Positions 1 through 8,869 of a stretch of DNA of 64,000 nt are shown here, piece after piece; position 1 is the stretch's first letter, and each line of letters begins with the position of its first letter. Made by a program: the position numbers and the translations under genes. Source of the DNA: Paraburkholderia sp. PREW-6R. GTDB lineage: Bacteria > Pseudomonadota > Gammaproteobacteria > Burkholderiales > Burkholderiaceae. The notes below the pieces were generated by a model, which saw only the letters and a list, made by a program, of their open reading frames with translations, searched no databases and was not told the origin of the DNA. The stretch is taken from positions 930,001 through 994,000 of the forward strand of contig NZ_CP155074.1 of NCBI RefSeq assembly GCF_039621805.1, written 5' to 3'.

Positions 1-1
1 C

Positions 2-3000
2 CAGCATCCGCTTCAGGTCGAAAAAAACCACGTGTATGTGATTTCGCCGTCGAGCGACCTCGCGCTCGGCGACGGACACCTCACGCCGCTTGAAGTCGAT
101 CGCCCGCGCGGGCGGCCCATTGCTATCGACATGTTTTTCCGCAGCCTCGCCGACACGCACCGCGAGCGGGCTATTGCCATTGTGATGTCGGGCACCGGCG
201 CGGACGGCGCGACGGGCATTGGACGCGTGAAGGAAAACGGCGGTCTGACGATCGCGCAGCGCCCGTCGGATGCCGAATATCCGGAAATGCCGCAGAACGC
301 GCTTGCGACCGGCATGATCGATCTGGTGCTGCCGGCAGCCGAGATGGCGGGCAAGCTTCGCGAACTCGCCGACAATGCGCGCGCGATCCAGCTGCCGCCC
401 GTCGACGAAGAGCCCGCGAAACATGCCGTGAAGCCGCCCGATCCGGTATCGACGGCGGAGCGCTCGCTGCTCGCTGTGCTCGCCACGCTGCGCGCGCGCA
501 CGGGACACGATTTCCGCCACTACAAGCGCGCCACGATCCTGCGCCGCATCGAGCGGCGCTTGCAGGTCAACGGCATCCCCGACCTGCACAGCTATCAGGA
601 CTACCTGCTGACCCATCCTGAAGAAACGCCCGCATTGTTAAAAGACATGCTGATCGGCGTAACGAACTTCTTCCGCGACGCCGATACGTTCGAGGTCGTC
701 GAAAAGGAAATCGTGCCGAAGCTGTTCCATCAACGGACTCAGGACGAGCCGTTGCGCGCCTGGGTGGCCGGCTGCGCAACCGGCGAAGAAGCGTACACGC
801 TCGGCATGCTGCTGTCCGAGTGCTCGGAGAAGCATGGCGGCGTGCCGGTGCAGCTGTTCGCCACCGACATCGACGAGCGCGCCATCGCGTTCGCGCGCTC
901 GGGCCTTTACCAGGAATCGATCAGCGCGGACGTGTCGGCGCAGCGGCTGCGCCAGTTTTTCACGCCTGAGCATTCGCAATTCCGGATCAGCAAGGCCATC
1001 CGCGAAAGAGTGCTGTTCGCGGTGCATAACGTGCTGCGCGATCCGCCGTTCTCGCGCCTCGACATGGTGTCATGCCGCAATCTGTTGATCTACCTCGATC
1101 GCAGCGTGCAAAGCCAGGTCTTGCAAATGTTTCACTTCGCGTTACAACCGGGCGGCTATCTGCTGCTTGGCACATCGGAATCCGCCGAGGCGGCGGGCGA
1201 GCTTTTCACAGCGGTCGACAAGAAGCATCGTATTTACCGCGCGAATCTGGTCAGTACCGCCGCGCGGCCGCCGATCAGCGTGCCGGTCGTTCACCCGGGC
1301 GGCGTGGCGGCCACCATGCTGACGGGTCCCGCGCAGCCCATGCCGCAGGCGTTGCCGTTTTCGGCGCTGCATCACCGCATTCTCGAACTCTATGCGCCGC
1401 CCAGCATCGTCGTGGACGCGGACGCAAACATTCTGCACATGTCGGAGCACGCGGGCCGCTATCTGCGGTTCGTCCGCGGCGAGCCTTCCTACAATCTGAT
1501 CATGCTGGTCAATCCGGCGCTGCGTCTACGGCTGCGCGCCGCGCTGTTCCAGTCGCAGCGCAACCGCGAGGAAGTCGTCACCGAGCCGATCGAGTACACA
1601 CCCGAGGCGAACGTGCGCATTACCGTGCGTCCGTATCGGCGCGGCGAGGACGCGTCGGACTTCGCGCTCGTGCTGTTCGAGGAAATCGCAGCCGGCGCCG
1701 CCGCGCTCACGCCACAGCCGCCTGCCGGGCCGCCGCGCCAGGATTCGCTGCTGGTGCATCTCGAAGACGAACTGCATCGCACGAAGCAGGAGCTGCGCTC
1801 GACAGTCGAGCAGTCGGAAGCATCGACCGAGGAACTGAAAGCGTCGAACGAGGAGTTGCAGGCAATCAACGAGGAGTTGCGCGCCGCCACCGAGGAACTT
1901 GAAACCAGCAAGGAAGAGTTGCAGTCGCTGAACGAGGAACTGTTCACGGTCAACGCGGAGTTGCAGGTGAAGATCGACGAGACCGCCAAGGCCAAGGACG
2001 ATCTGCAGAACGTGATTGCGTCCACCGGCATTGCGACGGTGTTCGTGGACCGGGAAATGCGCATCAAGCGCTACACGCCGGCGGCAACCGAGCTGTTCAA
2101 CATCATTCCGACGGATATAGGCCGGCCGCTGAACGACATCACGCATCGGCTCGACTATCCGCAACTGACCATCGACACGCTCAACACGTTCGAATCGCTG
2201 CAACTGTTCGAGCGCGAAATCCGCGGAGTGGATGGGGGGCACTTCCTGTTGCGGGTATCGCCGTATCGCACGACCGAAGATTACATCGAAGGCGCGGTGC
2301 TGACGATCGTCGACATTAGCGCATTGCGGCGCGCGGAACAGCTCGTGCGCATCAGCGAGGCGCGTTTGCATCTCGCCGCGCAAAGCACGAACGATTTCGC
2401 GATCATCGTGCAGGATGCCGACGGCGCGGTCGTCACCTGGAACAAGGGCGCGGAACGGATCTTCGGCTACAGCGAGCAGGAGATGGCGGGCAAACCGCTC
2501 AATCGCCTGTATGTACCCGAAGAACTCTCCACCAATGAGCCGGCGCTGGAGCGGCAGCGCGCACTGGCCGACGGGCGCGTCGAAGACGAGCGCTGGTACG
2601 TGCATAAGAGCGGCACGCGGCTTTATTGCAGTGGTGTGATTACCCCCGTCGCATCGGACAACTTCAAGGGCTTCGCGAAGATCATGCGCGATCTGACGCA
2701 GCGCAAGGGAACGGAAGCGATCGAACAACGCAAGATTTCGCTCGAGCGTTCGATGCGGCAGAAGGTCGAGGCGGCGAGCCGTCTTAAAGACGAGTTTCTC
2801 GCCGTGCTCTCGCATGAGTTGAAGAACCCGTTGAACCTGATTCATGTGAAAGCGGACATGCTGGATCGCGCGCCGTCCACGCAGGGCATGCCGGTGGTTC
2901 GCGACGCCGCCGAGGCGATCCGTCGCTCGGTGGTCAGTCTCGCGAAGATCATCGACGATCTGCTCGATCTGTCGCGGGTGCGCACCGGCAAGCTGGCGCT

Positions 3001-3892
3001 GGAGAAAGCGCGCGTCGATATCGCGGCGATCGTCGCGAACATGAGCGGCGCGATCGAGGCCGATGCGCTCGCGCATCAGGTGAATGTGAAGGCAGAGGGC
3101 GTGTCCGAGCCGCTTTTCATCGAGGCCGACGCGGTGCGCGTTGAGCAGATTCTATGGAATCTCGTCAGCAACGCGGTCAAGTTCACGCCGCCGGGCGGTC
3201 AGGTCACCATCAGGCTGTCGCGCGAAGACGCTTATGTGTGCGTCGAAGTGCGCGACACCGGGCGCGGTATCGAGCCGTCGTTTCTGCCGAACGTGTTCGA
3301 GATGTTCAGCCAGGCCGAAGGTTCGCACCGGCGTCATAGCGGCGGCCTCGGCATTGGGCTGGCGCTCGTCAAGCAGCTGACGGAAATGCACGGCGGGCGC
3401 GTGAAGGCGGAGTCCGCGGGAGCAGGCAAGGGTGCGCGCTTCCGCGTCTGGCTGCCGGCTGACGGTACGGCGCCGCCCACCCGCTCGCGCGAGGCGATAG
3501 GCGACGTCAGCCTGCTCAAAGGTATGCGAATCCTTCTCGTGGACGACGCAGTAGAGAGCCTGCAGGCATTCCAGACGCTGCTCGAAATGGAAGACGCGCA
3601 GGTGTGGCCGCAAACGAATGGGGTGGCCGCGCTCGCGGCCGCGCACGATCAGCAGTTCGACCTGATTCTGTCCGACATCGGCATGCCGGGCATGGACGGT
3701 TATGAGCTCATCGCCGCATTACGCAGGGAGTCCGCCACGGCCACCGTGCCGGCGCTCGCGCTGACCGGTTTTGGCCGTCCTCAGGACGCGGCGCGCGCGA
3801 TTCGCGCAGGCTTCGACGGCCATCTCGGCAAGCCGGTTTCGCTGCAGGCACTGCTCGACAAGATCGCGCGCATCACCCCTACCGACCACTGA
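2..3892 (+). CDS. CheB-CheR-PAS-histidine kinase-receiver hybrid protein (5' end missing)
   Basis: The reading frame is open from base 2, so the start lies left of the window. About 1296 residues are visible. In order: the C-terminal half of a CheB methylesterase (motif GTGADGATG near residue 65); a CheR methyltransferase (NFFRD, then SAM-binding GCATGEEAY near 260); a PAS-like stretch; a Glu-rich coiled coil (about 590-665); two PAS domains; a HisKA domain with H-box LSHELKNP (about 935); a HATPase domain (DTGRG, GLGIGLALV); and a C-terminal receiver with LSDIGMPGMDG. These fusions are usually cytoplasmic signalling hubs outside the main chemotaxis operon. No chemotaxis gene follows it here. 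The signal is unknown. Confidence 0.93.
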   Translation, partial: QHPLQVEKNHVYVISPSSDLALGDGHLTPLEVDRPRGRPIAIDMFFRSLADTHRERAIAIVMSGTGADGATGIGRVKENGGLTIAQRPSDAEYPEMPQNALATGMIDLVLPAAEMAGKLRELADNARAIQLPPVDEEPAKHAVKPPDPVSTAERSLLAVLATLRARTGHDFRHYKRATILRRIERRLQVNGIPDLHSYQDYLLTHPEETPALLKDMLIGVTNFFRDADTFEVVEKEIVPKLFHQRTQDEPLRAWVAGCATGEEAYTLGMLLSECSEKHGGVPVQLFATDIDERAIAFARSGLYQESISADVSAQRLRQFFTPEHSQFRISKAIRERVLFAVHNVLRDPPFSRLDMVSCRNLLIYLDRSVQSQVLQMFHFALQPGGYLLLGTSESAEAAGELFTAVDKKHRIYRANLVSTAARPPISVPVVHPGGVAATMLTGPAQPMPQALPFSALHHRILELYAPPSIVVDADANILHMSEHAGRYLRFVRGEPSYNLIMLVNPALRLRLRAALFQSQRNREEVVTEPIEYTPEANVRITVRPYRRGEDASDFALVLFEEIAAGAAALTPQPPAGPPRQDSLLVHLEDELHRTKQELRSTVEQSEASTEELKASNEELQAINEELRAATEELETSKEELQSLNEELFTVNAELQVKIDETAKAKDDLQNVIASTGIATVFVDREMRIKRYTPAATELFNIIPTDIGRPLNDITHRLDYPQLTIDTLNTFESLQLFEREIRGVDGGHFLLRVSPYRTTEDYIEGAVLTIVDISALRRAEQLVRISEARLHLAAQSTNDFAIIVQDADGAVVTWNKGAERIFGYSEQEMAGKPLNRLYVPEELSTNEPALERQRALADGRVEDERWYVHKSGTRLYCSGVITPVASDNFKGFAKIMRDLTQRKGTEAIEQRKISLERSMRQKVEAASRLKDEFLAVLSHELKNPLNLIHVKADMLDRAPSTQGMPVVRDAAEAIRRSVVSLAKIIDDLLDLSRVRTGKLALEKARVDIAAIVANMSGAIEADALAHQVNVKAEGVSEPLFIEADAVRVEQILWNLVSNAVKFTPPGGQVTIRLSREDAYVCVEVRDTGRGIEPSFLPNVFEMFSQAEGSHRRHSGGLGIGLALVKQLTEMHGGRVKAESAGAGKGARFRVWLPADGTAPPTRSREAIGDVSLLKGMRILLVDDAVESLQAFQTLLEMEDAQVWPQTNGVAALAAAHDQQFDLILSDIGMPGMDGYELIAALRRESATATVPALALTGFGRPQDAARAIRAGFDGHLGKPVSLQALLDKIARITPTDH

Positions 3893-4061
3893 CTTCCGCG
3901 CTTCGGCACCGGGTGCCGTCTGGCGTTCGACCTGCCGGCCAGCGCTTGCTGCGCCGCGCCACGGGTATAGCGCTTGCTCGATTCGCTCGACATGCACGGT
4001 CGGTCGGGCGTCGAGCGGATAGCTTCGATGGATCGTGAAATTTTCCATCAGGAGCTGAACC

Positions 4062-5084
4062 ATGACACTCGGTGACACCCTCAAAGGCATGGTCGGGATG
4101 GACCCGACAAGCCATGCCGATCCCGACATGAAAGCCGTACTCGACACGTTCAAAAGTCTCGATCCGAAGCCGATCGAAGACTGCACGGTGAGTGAGGCAA
4201 GAGCGCAGCCGACACTTGCGGACGCGGTCGAGAAACTCACGAGCGATCCGGCATTCAGTTCGCGCCCCGCGCTCGAACTCGAAGCGGTGAGCACGGAAGA
4301 CATCGTGATCGCTGGCGCGGTGGGCGGAAATGCTGCGCGCGTGTACACGCCGCAGGGCGATGGGCCATTTCCTGTGATCCTGTATTTTCATGGCGGCGGC
4401 TTTGTGATTGCCGATATCGATACCTACGACGCCACGCCGCGCTCGATCGCCGCGCAAAGCAAGGCGATCGTCGTGTCGGCGCATTACCGGCAGGCGCCCG
4501 AACACCGCCTGCCGGCTGCCCATGACGACGCGTTCGCCGCGTGGCAGTGGCTGGTCGACAATGCGGCGAGCCTCGGCGGCGATCCGGCGAAGCTCGCCGT
4601 GATGGGCGAAAGCGCGGGCGGGAATCTGGCGATCAACGTGTCGATCCGTGCGCGCGATGCCGGCATCCAGACGCCCGTGCATCAGGCGCTGATCTATCCG
4701 CTCGCGAGCAACAACATTGTCTCGATCTCGTACGAGGAAAACCGCAACGCCAGGCCGCTAAACAAGCCGATGATGCTGTGGTTCATCCAGAACGTGATCA
4801 ATGACAAAAGCGAGTTGACCAGTCCGCTGCTCGACGTGGTCCGCGCGAACCTCGCGGGTCTGCCGCCAACGGCGGTGGTCACGGCAGGCATCGATCCGTT
4901 GCGTTCGGACGGCGAAAAGCTCGCGGAGAAACTCGCGGCGGCGGGTGTGCGAGTCGAACATCGCAACTATCGCGGCGCGACGCACGAGTTCTTTGGACTC
5001 GCGGCTGCGGTGAATGCGGCGCGCGAGGCTCAGGCGTTCGTGTCGCTTGCGCAGCGCCAGGCATTTGGCGCTGCGCCGCTTTAA
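4062..5084 (+). CDS. alpha/beta hydrolase (HSL/lipase-esterase family)
   Basis: A 340-residue cytoplasmic esterase of the hormone-sensitive-lipase type. The oxyanion motif HGGGF is at about 110-114 and the nucleophile elbow GESAGG puts the catalytic Ser at about 184. A C-terminal Asp (AGIDPLRSDG) and His (GATHEFFG) complete the triad. The start has a good Shine-Dalgarno, AGGAG. No signal peptide is visible. The gene stands alone, with 169 bp to the upstream kinase and a convergent yjbQ. The substrate is probably a short-chain ester but cannot be fixed from sequence. Confidence 0.9.
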   Translation: MTLGDTLKGMVGMDPTSHADPDMKAVLDTFKSLDPKPIEDCTVSEARAQPTLADAVEKLTSDPAFSSRPALELEAVSTEDIVIAGAVGGNAARVYTPQGDGPFPVILYFHGGGFVIADIDTYDATPRSIAAQSKAIVVSAHYRQAPEHRLPAAHDDAFAAWQWLVDNAASLGGDPAKLAVMGESAGGNLAINVSIRARDAGIQTPVHQALIYPLASNNIVSISYEENRNARPLNKPMMLWFIQNVINDKSELTSPLLDVVRANLAGLPPTAVVTAGIDPLRSDGEKLAEKLAAAGVRVEHRNYRGATHEFFGLAAAVNAAREAQAFVSLAQRQAFGAAPL

Positions 5085-5118
5085 TGCTCATCCGCGCCCG
5101 CGGACCGCACGCCTGCGT

Positions 5119-5541
5119 TCATTCGCCGATCAGGTGCAGCACGATGTCCCGGTGCTGCGTGTGCCGGCGATGTTCGAACAGATAAAGACCTTGCCACGTG
5201 CCGAGCACCATTCGCCCATGTTCGACCGGCACGGATAACTGCACCTGCGTGAGCGCGGTGCGCAGATGCGCGGGCATGTCGTCCGGGCCTTCGGCATCGT
5301 GCTCGTAGCGATCGGCATCCTCGGGAGCGAGCGTTGCGAAGTAACGTTCGAGGTCGCGCTGCACCGAAGGATCCGCGTTTTCCTGAATCAGCAGCGACGC
5401 GGAAGTATGCCGGCAGAACAGTGTGAGGAGCCCTGTGTCGATCGACTGCGCGGTGACGAAGCGGCGAACTTCGTCGGTGAACTCGACGAGACCGCGTGCG
5501 CGCGCCTTGACGCTCAGGTGATGTATGGCTTGTCGCATCAT
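5119..5541 (-). CDS. YjbQ family protein (UPF0047, secondary thiamine-phosphate synthase type)
   Basis: A 140-residue protein with the YjbQ/UPF0047 signature: the FCRHTSASLLIQENAD segment near residues 42-57, an acidic middle, and a C-terminal GTWQGLYLFEHR block. Family members are small trimeric proteins. Some complement thiamine-phosphate synthase defects weakly, but the true role is unclear. The full expected length is present. It is convergent with the esterase and 42 bp upstream of nothing else on its strand; the thioredoxin gene on the same strand lies just upstream, so the two may be co-transcribed. Confidence 0.88.
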   Translation of the reverse strand: MMRQAIHHLSVKARARGLVEFTDEVRRFVTAQSIDTGLLTLFCRHTSASLLIQENADPSVQRDLERYFATLAPEDADRYEHDAEGPDDMPAHLRTALTQVQLSVPVEHGRMVLGTWQGLYLFEHRRHTQHRDIVLHLIGE

Positions 5542-5583
5542 GGAGTGAGAATGGGCATGACAGGTGAATCGATCAAACGGTGC

Positions 5584-5904
5584 TCATAGCAAGGTGAACG
5601 CCTGCGAGATCTCCTGCGCTCCGGTGGGACGGACCACGCGCGCCACTTCCGCGCCGTCGCGCAGGAAAATCAGCGTCGGCCAGAGTTTGACCTTGAACGA
5701 GCGGCCAAGCGGCCGGCCGGGGCCGTCTTCGATCTTCAGGTGACGGATGTCGGGGTGCGCAACGAATGCCTCGGCAATCGACGCCTGTGCGCCCTGGCAG
5801 TAGCCGCACCAGTTCGTGCCGAATTCGAGCACCGTCGGGCCGGCAAACGCGTCCACCTCGGATCGTGAAGGGGCTGTTGCGGAATAGGCCGTCACTGTCG
5901 CCAT
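5584..5904 (-). CDS. thioredoxin family protein
   Basis: A 106-residue cytoplasmic thioredoxin-fold protein with active site WCGYC (about residues 32-36) in place of the classical WCGPC. The cis-proline segment KLWPTLIF follows. The Tyr in the active-site pair suggests a redox potential different from housekeeping TrxA. It has no signal peptide. It lies about 40 bp upstream of yjbQ on the same strand, so the pair could form one transcript. Its partner is unknown. Confidence 0.88.
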   Translation of the reverse strand: MATVTAYSATAPSRSEVDAFAGPTVLEFGTNWCGYCQGAQASIAEAFVAHPDIRHLKIEDGPGRPLGRSFKVKLWPTLIFLRDGAEVARVVRPTGAQEISQAFTLL

Positions 5905-6135
5905 GTAAGCTCCCGAAAATTTGCCTGCGGCGCGGCGCCCGCTTTCTGCTTACTGGACGCGTGGACCGCGGACAGACAAGAGTAGCAGCTATGCGTCGGA
6001 TCGTCAGTGACGGCGGCAGGCAGCGAGCCTTCCAGCGCCGAACGCGCGTTTCTGTAAGCGCGGCGTGTTAAACCTGTCGATGCGATCAGAATGAGCGAAC
6101 ACGGACACGACGCGCCGAAGGTGCAAGGAAAGGAC

Positions 6136-6432
6136 ATGGCGGAAACGATTTACCTGCGTCACCCCGGCAAGGACGAGACGGTCGCGGTAGCCACCGGTTT
6201 CAGTTGGGGCGCGCTGTTGCTCGGCTTCGTGTGGGCGTTGTCGAAGAGAATGTGGTTCGCCGCGTTCGTGATGCTGGCAGTCAACGTGCTGTTGTTCTTC
6301 ACGGACCTGTGGGGCGAAACGGGCGACGTGATCGGACTGCTGCTGTCCGTTCTGTTTGCCTATGCATGCGGAGCGTACGGCAACGAATGGCATCGCAAGA
6401 CACTCGAAAGCCGCGGGTACACGAAGATCTGA
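6136..6432 (+). CDS. DUF2628-type small membrane protein
   Basis: About 98 residues with a short soluble N-terminus (AETIYLRHPGKDETV), then hydrophobic segments beginning FSWGALLLGFVWAL and AAFVMLAVNVLLFF, ending in a soluble tail with NEWHRKTLESRGY. This order fits DUF2628 proteins, small inner-membrane proteins of unknown function. The start at 6136 is preferred because AAGGAAAGGAC sits just before it. An upstream in-frame ATG at 6091 would add 15 hydrophilic residues and has no clear ribosome site. It stands alone. Confidence 0.75.
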   Translation: MAETIYLRHPGKDETVAVATGFSWGALLLGFVWALSKRMWFAAFVMLAVNVLLFFTDLWGETGDVIGLLLSVLFAYACGAYGNEWHRKTLESRGYTKI

Positions 6433-6568
6433 GCGGGTCGGCATGCGCGGCATGCCGTCAAACGGGAGCGAATATTGCTGGCTGTGCGGCGCCTGGCACG
6501 TTCACGCGCGCGTCGAAAGTTCATGACGCACTCATCATCCACCGACCCTGTTGTGATGGAGCACCGCA

Positions 6569-7102
6569 ATGCCGACCACTTCTGCGCCCGCGCCCGATCT
6601 TGCTCACGCGTTGAAACTGCCGTTCCTCGGACTGCGCCGCCGCGTGTTGTGCGCGCTGCTGTTCGCGCTGCCCGGCGCGGCGGCGCTCGCGCAGACCGGC
6701 AGCCCGATCGTGCCTGCGCAGTCGTCCGCGCCACTCACCGCAGCGGCCGCGCCGGATGCGCCGGCGGCCGCGCCTGCAACGCCCGCCGGCACTGCGGACG
6801 ACACGTTCCTGCTTACCATTTTCCTGCGTCACGACGAAAGCAAACCGCTGCCCAGGATCAACGACCAGTTGGCCGCGCAAGGTTTCTTCAAGACGTTCCC
6901 GCCACCCGGCATTCAGGTCGTCTCCTGGTACGTGATGATGGGCATCGGTCAGGTCGTTACGCTGCGCGTGCCGGCGAGCCGTCTGCGAGAAGTGAACCGG
7001 GCGATCGAGACGACCGCGTGGGGCGGCTATCGCACCGAGTTTTATCCGACCTATGACTACAAGGAACAAGCGCAGAAAATGCGTACAACGAACGGCAAGT
7101 AG
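6569..7102 (+). CDS. hypothetical exported protein
   Basis: A 177-residue protein of no family I recognise. An Arg-rich start is followed by a hydrophobic stretch ending ALAQ (about residues 26-42), which reads as a Sec signal peptide. Next come a Pro/Ala-rich linker (about 45-75) and a compact domain of about 95 residues (FLLTIFLRHDESKPL ... AWGGYRTEFYPTYDYKEQ). The exported domain probably acts in the periplasm. The ribosome site GGAG precedes the ATG. Similar proteins are common in Burkholderiaceae as hypotheticals, an impression from memory. Confidence 0.7.
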   Translation: MPTTSAPAPDLAHALKLPFLGLRRRVLCALLFALPGAAALAQTGSPIVPAQSSAPLTAAAAPDAPAAAPATPAGTADDTFLLTIFLRHDESKPLPRINDQLAAQGFFKTFPPPGIQVVSWYVMMGIGQVVTLRVPASRLREVNRAIETTAWGGYRTEFYPTYDYKEQAQKMRTTNGK

Positions 7103-7221
7103 TGCGCTCCTTGCGGTCAAAGCGTCGGCGCACGTGCGTTGATCATTTTGGGATGCAACGCGGCGGCTTTACGTGCCTGCACGCGAGGCAGATAATGCCC
7201 CGGTCTTTCCTGCGATGATTC

Positions 7222-8607
7222 GTGCGGCGCGCGTCGCGCGTGGCAGGCTCGTCTTCCCGACCCATCGTTCCCGTGCTGAAAACCTCACGTTTTCTCGACC
7301 TCCTGCGCATTCCTGGCTTCAAGCCGCTCGCCGCCGCCACGCTCATGCTCGGTGTGGCGATGTCCTTCACTGCGCCCTATCTGTCGTTGTTCGGCGTCGA
7401 GCGGGCGGGCATGACGCCGTTCCGGCTCGGCGTGTTCATGACGCTGATCGCCGCGAGCGGCGTGCTCGCCAGCACCTTCGCCGGCCGCTGGAGCGATGCG
7501 AGCGGGCGCCATCGGCCCTTGTTGCTGGCCGCGCTCATTGCCGCCGCGCTCGGCTATCTGTGCCTGTGCGTCGTACGCGATTACCGGCTGCTGCTCGTGG
7601 TCGGCATCGTTTTCATCGGCGCGGGAGGCTCGGCCATTTCCATGGTGTTCTCGTTCAGCCGCGCTGCGCTGCCGGTGCCCGACCCCGGCGAGCGTGCGTT
7701 CGCCAGCGCGACGTTGCGGACCATCCTGTCGGCGGCATGGGTTTTCGGCCCGTCGGTCGGCGCGCTGGTGCTTGCCGCGACCGGCTTTTACGGGCTCTTT
7801 CTGTTCGCCGCCGCCAGCTTCGCCACGTGCGCGACGATCGTGTGGCGCATGCGCGAGCCGCAAGGCCATCTCGGCGACCACACGGTGGAAGACACCGCGT
7901 CGGAACCGTCGGCGTCCATCACCGTGCCGCCGCTGACCACGCCCGGCGAAGACGCCCGCGAGGAACTGCCGGGCGTGGCGTCGTCCAACGACATCCGCCG
8001 CGCGGTCGCGGCGCTCACGCTGCTCGGCCTTGCCGCGAACGCCACCATGATCGTGCTGCCGCTTTACATCGTGCACGGACTGAACGGCACGCATCTGGAC
8101 GTCTCCGTGATGCTCGGCCTCGGCGCGCTGATGGAAATTCCGATGATGCTCGCGCTCGGCGCCAAGTCCTCGGTGCTGCACAAACCGAGCTGGCTCGGCG
8201 CATGCGCGGCAGTGCACGCGGTGTATTTCGCCGGCATGTCGCTCGCGGGCAGTGTGCACGTACTGATTCCAATGCAGATGCTCAATGCGTTTGTCGTCGC
8301 CGTCACGTCGTGTCTGGGCATGACCTATGTGCAGGATCTGATGCCCCAGTCGCCGGGCCGCGCCACCGCGCTGTTTTTCAACGCGGCGCGGGTCGGCTCG
8401 ATTCTTTCAGGTGTCTTGTCGGGTTTGCTGGTTCAGGCGTTCAGCTACCGCGGCACGTTCCTGTTCTGCGGATTGCTCGCCCTGGCCGCGCTCGTGCTGT
8501 TCTCGGTGCCCGGTTATCGCTATCCGCTCATGTGGGCGGCGGTCAGACGTTTCGCGCGCGATCAGTACGCGAGGCGGCAGACGAGGCGTCAGACGAGGCA
8601 ACAGTAG
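7222..8607 (+). CDS. MFS transporter (sugar-efflux/SetA-like)
   Basis: An integral inner-membrane transporter of up to 461 residues with about 12 hydrophobic segments and a large cytoplasmic loop in the middle (about 215-260, acidic and Pro-rich). MFS motif A reads GRWSDASGRHRP after TM2. The pattern FRLGVFMTLIAASGVLASTFAGRWSD resembles the SET sugar-efflux group. The frame opens at GTG 7222; a GTG at 7273, just before the first hydrophobic segment, is an equally plausible start since neither has a strong ribosome site. Substrate unknown. Confidence 0.85.
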   Translation: MRRASRVAGSSSRPIVPVLKTSRFLDLLRIPGFKPLAAATLMLGVAMSFTAPYLSLFGVERAGMTPFRLGVFMTLIAASGVLASTFAGRWSDASGRHRPLLLAALIAAALGYLCLCVVRDYRLLLVVGIVFIGAGGSAISMVFSFSRAALPVPDPGERAFASATLRTILSAAWVFGPSVGALVLAATGFYGLFLFAAASFATCATIVWRMREPQGHLGDHTVEDTASEPSASITVPPLTTPGEDAREELPGVASSNDIRRAVAALTLLGLAANATMIVLPLYIVHGLNGTHLDVSVMLGLGALMEIPMMLALGAKSSVLHKPSWLGACAAVHAVYFAGMSLAGSVHVLIPMQMLNAFVVAVTSCLGMTYVQDLMPQSPGRATALFFNAARVGSILSGVLSGLLVQAFSYRGTFLFCGLLALAALVLFSVPGYRYPLMWAAVRRFARDQYARRQTRRQTRQQ

Positions 8608-8869
8608 CCACGGCCGTCCCAGGCAGGCGCATGAATCGTCGCGCACGCAACTCGCATGGAACTTTACGTCGTGCAAAGCCTCTGCAAAGAAGCGTATCGT
8701 CTTTCGGTGCCGGTTTCGCTGCACGGATGATTCAGGGCTGCTACCGTGTGTCCGGTATGAACGCGCGAACGTGACTAGAGTGAACCTGGCCCACGCGTGG
8801 CGATGGGCGACGATGGTCCAGAACGAACCACATCAAGCAGCGTAACGAGGCACTTTCCCGGAGCGAGAT

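Noticed and set aside
7173..8774. 533-codon plus-strand frame over the MFS gene
   Set aside because: Arg/Ala-rich composition with no membrane segments; the overlapping frame encodes a clear MFS transporter.
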